DNA from: Cellvibrionaceae bacterium
GTDB lineage: Bacteria; Pseudomonadota; Gammaproteobacteria; Pseudomonadales; Cellvibrionaceae
Direction of reading: 5' to 3'
Length of the DNA stretch: 7,711 nucleotides
Assembly (NCBI GenBank): GCA_025800435.1
Contig: JAOXRV010000298.1
Span: 1-7,711, forward strand
Position 1 is the stretch's first letter, and each line of letters opens with the position of its first letter. A program made the position numbers and the translations under genes. The notes beneath the pieces are model-generated. The model saw only the letters and a list, made by a program, of their open reading frames with translations, made no database searches and was not told the origin of the DNA. This document shows positions 5,086-7,711 of the stretch, in pieces.

Positions 5086-7422
5086 TTACAGCTCACGTAA
5101 AACTCGAAAGCCGACGGCGTCGCTGCGCTGCTCCGGGGCTAGTCCTCTGCGGCTGTGATTGCCGATGTCTTTATGCTTGTCCCGGTGTGAGCCACCGCGC
5201 ACCGAGCGCAGTGCGCAGTTGTCTCGATCGTACACCGCGGTTGTTTTGCCGGCGCCGCGATAATTCTCGCGGTAACAATCCGCCACCCATTCGGCCACAT
5301 TGCCACTGCTGTCGTAGACGCCAAAACCGTTGGCCGGGTATTGGCCTACCGGCGCAGTTTTGCTGCCAAATAAGCCGCTATAACGGCTTTTGCAGCCACG
5401 CTTACAATTGGCAGGGGGAGCTTTTGCGGTTTGCCACCAGGTGTCGGTATCGCTGCCGGCCCGGGCCATATACTCCCATTCGGCCTCACTCAATAGGCGG
5501 TAGCGATGGCCGGTTTTCTCGCTTAGCCAGCGGCTGTAGTCGCGCGCTTGTTGCCAGTTGATATTGATAACCGGGCGTGTGCCTCGGCCCCAGTTTTGAT
5601 CCGCTGGCGGTTTTTTTTCCGGGCTGTGTTGATCGGGGTAGTTGTCTAAGAACAACTGGTATTGGGCAAAGGTGATTTCATGGCGGCTGACGGCAAAAGC
5701 GCGCTCGATAGTAAGCGGGCGCAGCGGCAGGGTGTTTGTTTCGCTGGTACTGCCCATAATAAATTCACCGGCGTCAATCATCACCAACTCTGGGCCGGTT
5801 TGAAACTCGTCTATTTTATCGGTGAAAACATCACCGGCCTGGTACTTGGGTTTTAAAGTAAAACTTGGGCTCATATCTTTATCGCTGATGTGCACCCAGG
5901 TTTTTAGCGTGTGGTAATTCCGCTTGCGCAGTTCCAGTAGATAACTGCCGGGTGCCAGCGCCATGCCAGCTCGATAGCGGGGCTTGATGTTCAATATTCG
6001 AATGCGATCGGCGCTGGGCTCGCTGCTAACCCTCAGGGTATAACTCGCGGGTTCTATCAGCTCTTCAGTTTGAGTATTTATTTCAGCTTCTTCGTTGGTT
6101 TCTGCCGTTGGCTCAGTCACTGTTTGCGCCTGGACTAATCGTATAGGGGGCTGAGCTGCGCCCATCTCCACGCGAGCCGGGCTCGCTATTGTGTTCACCC
6201 TGGATGCCGCCAATTGGGCTTTGAGGGTAAATGGCGCCTGGGCAAAACTCTGGGTTTTGCTGTTCGGCGCAGCGGGCTTAACGACTGCGCTGTTTGTGCC
6301 AGTACTGCTCGCTTTAATTGAGTATTGCCAAACAGCGCCGGCCACCAGCGCCAGCGGCAGGGTTAAAGTGGCAATTGCAATTAGCCTGTGCCCGGCAAAT
6401 GGTGCAGATGCGCTGGCGGCCTGCTTGGGCTCGGTAAAGCTGTTGGCCTGGCTGATGGCGGTGGCTTTATCGTTGCCCAGGGTATTTATTTTGGTGCGCC
6501 GCCGATGCCTTTTGAACAGACCAATAAACTGTTGCCACAGCATCGCCACCAGGGTCTGGCTCAGTTGGCTGACACCCAGCTCAGCGCTGCCCGGGTCGGT
6601 GCGCAACTGGGCGCGGGGGCTGATGATGCCCATATTGGTTTCTATCTGCTCGATTAGCGCTACCAGCTCCGCCCCAGATTGGACCCGATCCTGGGGGGAT
6701 TTAGCCAGTAGGCGTTCTAACAAATCTTGGTATAGCTTGTACTGGGCAGGCAACTGTGGAATGGGGGCGGTCAGGTGCTTGATCGCTATCGCCACCGCTT
6801 CTTCGGCGTGGTAGGGCAGCTGTGCGGTTAGCATTTCGTAAAACACCACCCCAAGGCTGTACAGGTCTGAGCGGCCGTCGCAGGGCTGGCCCTTGGCCTG
6901 TTCTGGGCTCATATAGTAAGGCGTGCCCAATACTGTGCCGGCGTTGGTCATGCCGAGATTGTGGTTGACGGCCTTGGCCACCCCAAAATCTGTCAGTACC
7001 GCGGTGTCGTCACTTCGAAATAAAATATTTTCCGGTTTGATATCCCGGTGGATATAGCCGCGACTGTGGGCATGGGCCAGGGCCGCGGCCAGCTGTTTTA
7101 AGATGCGCAGCGCCTCAAGGCTGCTAATACCTTTGCACAAACGCTGACTTAAAGAGCCGCCTGGCAGATAATCCATGGCGATATAGGCCAGTTGGCGATA
7201 GCTACCAATATCGTACACCGCGACTATATTGGGGTGGGAGAGTTGACCAATAATATTGGCTTCGCGGTTGAAGCGCTCGTTAAATACCTGGTCCTGGGCC
7301 AGGGCAGGGCTGATCACCTTGAGCGCCACTTCGCGCCCAATACTCTGCTGAATCGCCAGGTATACCGAGGACATGCCCCCCTGGCTGATCTTGCGAATAA
7401 TTTGGTAACCGGGTATTTGCAT
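5086..7422 (-). CDS. Transmembrane Ser/Thr kinase with PEGA-like and FGE-sulfatase-like extracytoplasmic domains
   Basis: The 778-residue protein starts with a Hanks-type kinase domain (about 6-258): K35 (VAIK-type lysine), E54 (helix C), H125-R126-D127 with N132, D145-F146-G147, S172-P-E, D186 and R246 are all present, so it should be active. The first glycine of the P-loop is Ser13. T159 and T163 in the activation loop are candidate autophosphorylation sites. A linker (262-345) leads to one transmembrane helix (about 346-366). Outside the membrane come a low-complexity linker, a PEGA-like domain (461-524) and an FGE-sulfatase domain (about 545-778) with MGS, RLLSEAEWEYMARAG, GNVAEW, RGGS and GFRVL. 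The two catalytic FGE cysteines are absent, so this domain is probably a binding or structural module. Four cysteines (673, 677, 716, 736) could form disulfides. The gene lies 15 bp after a PP2C gene, which presumably reverses its phosphorylation. Confidence 0.93.
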   Translation of the reverse strand: MQIPGYQIIRKISQGGMSSVYLAIQQSIGREVALKVISPALAQDQVFNERFNREANIIGQLSHPNIVAVYDIGSYRQLAYIAMDYLPGGSLSQRLCKGISSLEALRILKQLAAALAHAHSRGYIHRDIKPENILFRSDDTAVLTDFGVAKAVNHNLGMTNAGTVLGTPYYMSPEQAKGQPCDGRSDLYSLGVVFYEMLTAQLPYHAEEAVAIAIKHLTAPIPQLPAQYKLYQDLLERLLAKSPQDRVQSGAELVALIEQIETNMGIISPRAQLRTDPGSAELGVSQLSQTLVAMLWQQFIGLFKRHRRRTKINTLGNDKATAISQANSFTEPKQAASASAPFAGHRLIAIATLTLPLALVAGAVWQYSIKASSTGTNSAVVKPAAPNSKTQSFAQAPFTLKAQLAASRVNTIASPARVEMGAAQPPIRLVQAQTVTEPTAETNEEAEINTQTEELIEPASYTLRVSSEPSADRIRILNIKPRYRAGMALAPGSYLLELRKRNYHTLKTWVHISDKDMSPSFTLKPKYQAGDVFTDKIDEFQTGPELVMIDAGEFIMGSTSETNTLPLRPLTIERAFAVSRHEITFAQYQLFLDNYPDQHSPEKKPPADQNWGRGTRPVININWQQARDYSRWLSEKTGHRYRLLSEAEWEYMARAGSDTDTWWQTAKAPPANCKRGCKSRYSGLFGSKTAPVGQYPANGFGVYDSSGNVAEWVADCYRENYRGAGKTTAVYDRDNCALRSVRGGSHRDKHKDIGNHSRRGLAPEQRSDAVGFRVLREL

Positions 7423-7437
7423 AGTTGTTCGGGTTTG

Positions 7438-7711
7438 TTACAGGGGCTTAACGAGGGCCAGGTACAGGGCCAGGGCGATTAGGCCGACTGCGCTCAGCCA
7501 CAGGTATTTTGTTAATGTGCCCCGGCGCACTGGCGTGGGCCCGGGTGCGGCAATGGCCACCATGCTGATATTGTCGCGGCCGCCAGCGCTTAGGGCGGCC
7601 TGTTCTAAATTGTTTAACTGCTGCTCAAGATCGTCGCCGGCACTTAATAGTTGGGCAATTTCTCGGTCTTCCAGCTCGCCGTTTAAACCATCGCTACAGA
7701 GGATGATAAGG
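7438..7711 (-). CDS. PP2C-type Ser/Thr phosphatase with C-terminal membrane anchor, N-terminus outside window
   Basis: The frame is open to the right edge and encodes the last 90 residues of a PP2C (PPM) metal-dependent phosphatase. It begins LIILCSDGLNGEL, matching the conserved LxxxSDGL motif, and contains SAGGRDNISMVAI, the late GGxDN(I/V)T motif whose Asp binds metal. After the catalytic domain a short basic linker (PVRRGTLTK) precedes a hydrophobic helix of about 19 residues (YLWLSAVGLIALALYLALV) and the end KPL. The enzyme should therefore be tail-anchored, with its catalytic part in the cytoplasm beside the kinase domain encoded next. The stop is 15 bp before the kinase ATG, so the two are very likely co-transcribed and perhaps translationally coupled. 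Confidence 0.9.
   Translation of the reverse strand, partial: LIILCSDGLNGELEDREIAQLLSAGDDLEQQLNNLEQAALSAGGRDNISMVAIAAPGPTPVRRGTLTKYLWLSAVGLIALALYLALVKPL

Noticed and set aside
5089..5790. Active formylglycine-generating enzyme
   Set aside because: The catalytic cysteine pair is missing and no sulfatase gene is nearby.
6191..6814. Plus-strand open frame of 207 codons
   Set aside because: It lies opposite the linker and kinase parts of the kinase gene and has no recognisable motif, so it is an antisense shadow.
5086..7711. Type VI secretion locus
   Set aside because: Only a kinase and phosphatase are visible; no Tss, Hcp, VgrG, ClpV or FHA gene is in the window, so the link remains a hypothesis.

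Overview
The window looks like chromosomal DNA from a gammaproteobacterium. TrmH is close to the E. coli type. The gene at the left edge belongs to a DNA-repair family found mainly in gamma- and betaproteobacteria. A kinase fused to a sulfatase-modifying-type domain, together with a soluble PAS chemoreceptor, would fit a marine, Cellvibrio-like lineage, but that placement is an inference from gene content. I see no insertion sequences, CRISPR arrays, rRNA or tRNA genes.

Left part (1-1875): a truncated DNA-repair protein gene runs leftward out of the window. It is divergent from a NUDIX hydrolase gene of the NUDT19-like type. The 72 bp between them hold overlapping, opposite-facing -10 elements.

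Middle intergenic region (1876-2348): 473 bp without a credible gene. It holds an 8-bp hairpin, nested inverted repeats, a 73% A+T segment with a direct repeat, and three consensus DnaA boxes. Two of the boxes form a nearly perfect head-to-head palindrome. This is the least explained part of the window.

Centre (2349-5042): trmH, encoding tRNA Gm18 2'-O-methyltransferase, converges on an Lrp/AsnC-type regulator gene. The two genes share the palindrome TTATAA as their stop codons. The regulator has a good candidate promoter with a 13-bp palindrome on its -35 element, which suggests autoregulation. Upstream of it on the same strand lies a soluble PAS-PAS chemoreceptor gene resembling Pseudomonas BdlA. 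A GC-rich hairpin with a T-rich tail separates that gene from the next operon.

Right part (5086-7711): a two-gene minus-strand operon encodes a PP2C-type phosphatase with a C-terminal membrane anchor (5' part outside the window) and, 15 bp later, a 778-residue transmembrane Ser/Thr kinase. The kinase's extracytoplasmic part has a PEGA-like domain and a formylglycine-generating-enzyme-like domain that lacks the catalytic cysteines. The pair looks like a membrane-bound phosphorylation switch with a non-enzymatic sensor head. PpkA/PppA pairs in type VI secretion are one parallel, but no secretion gene is visible here.
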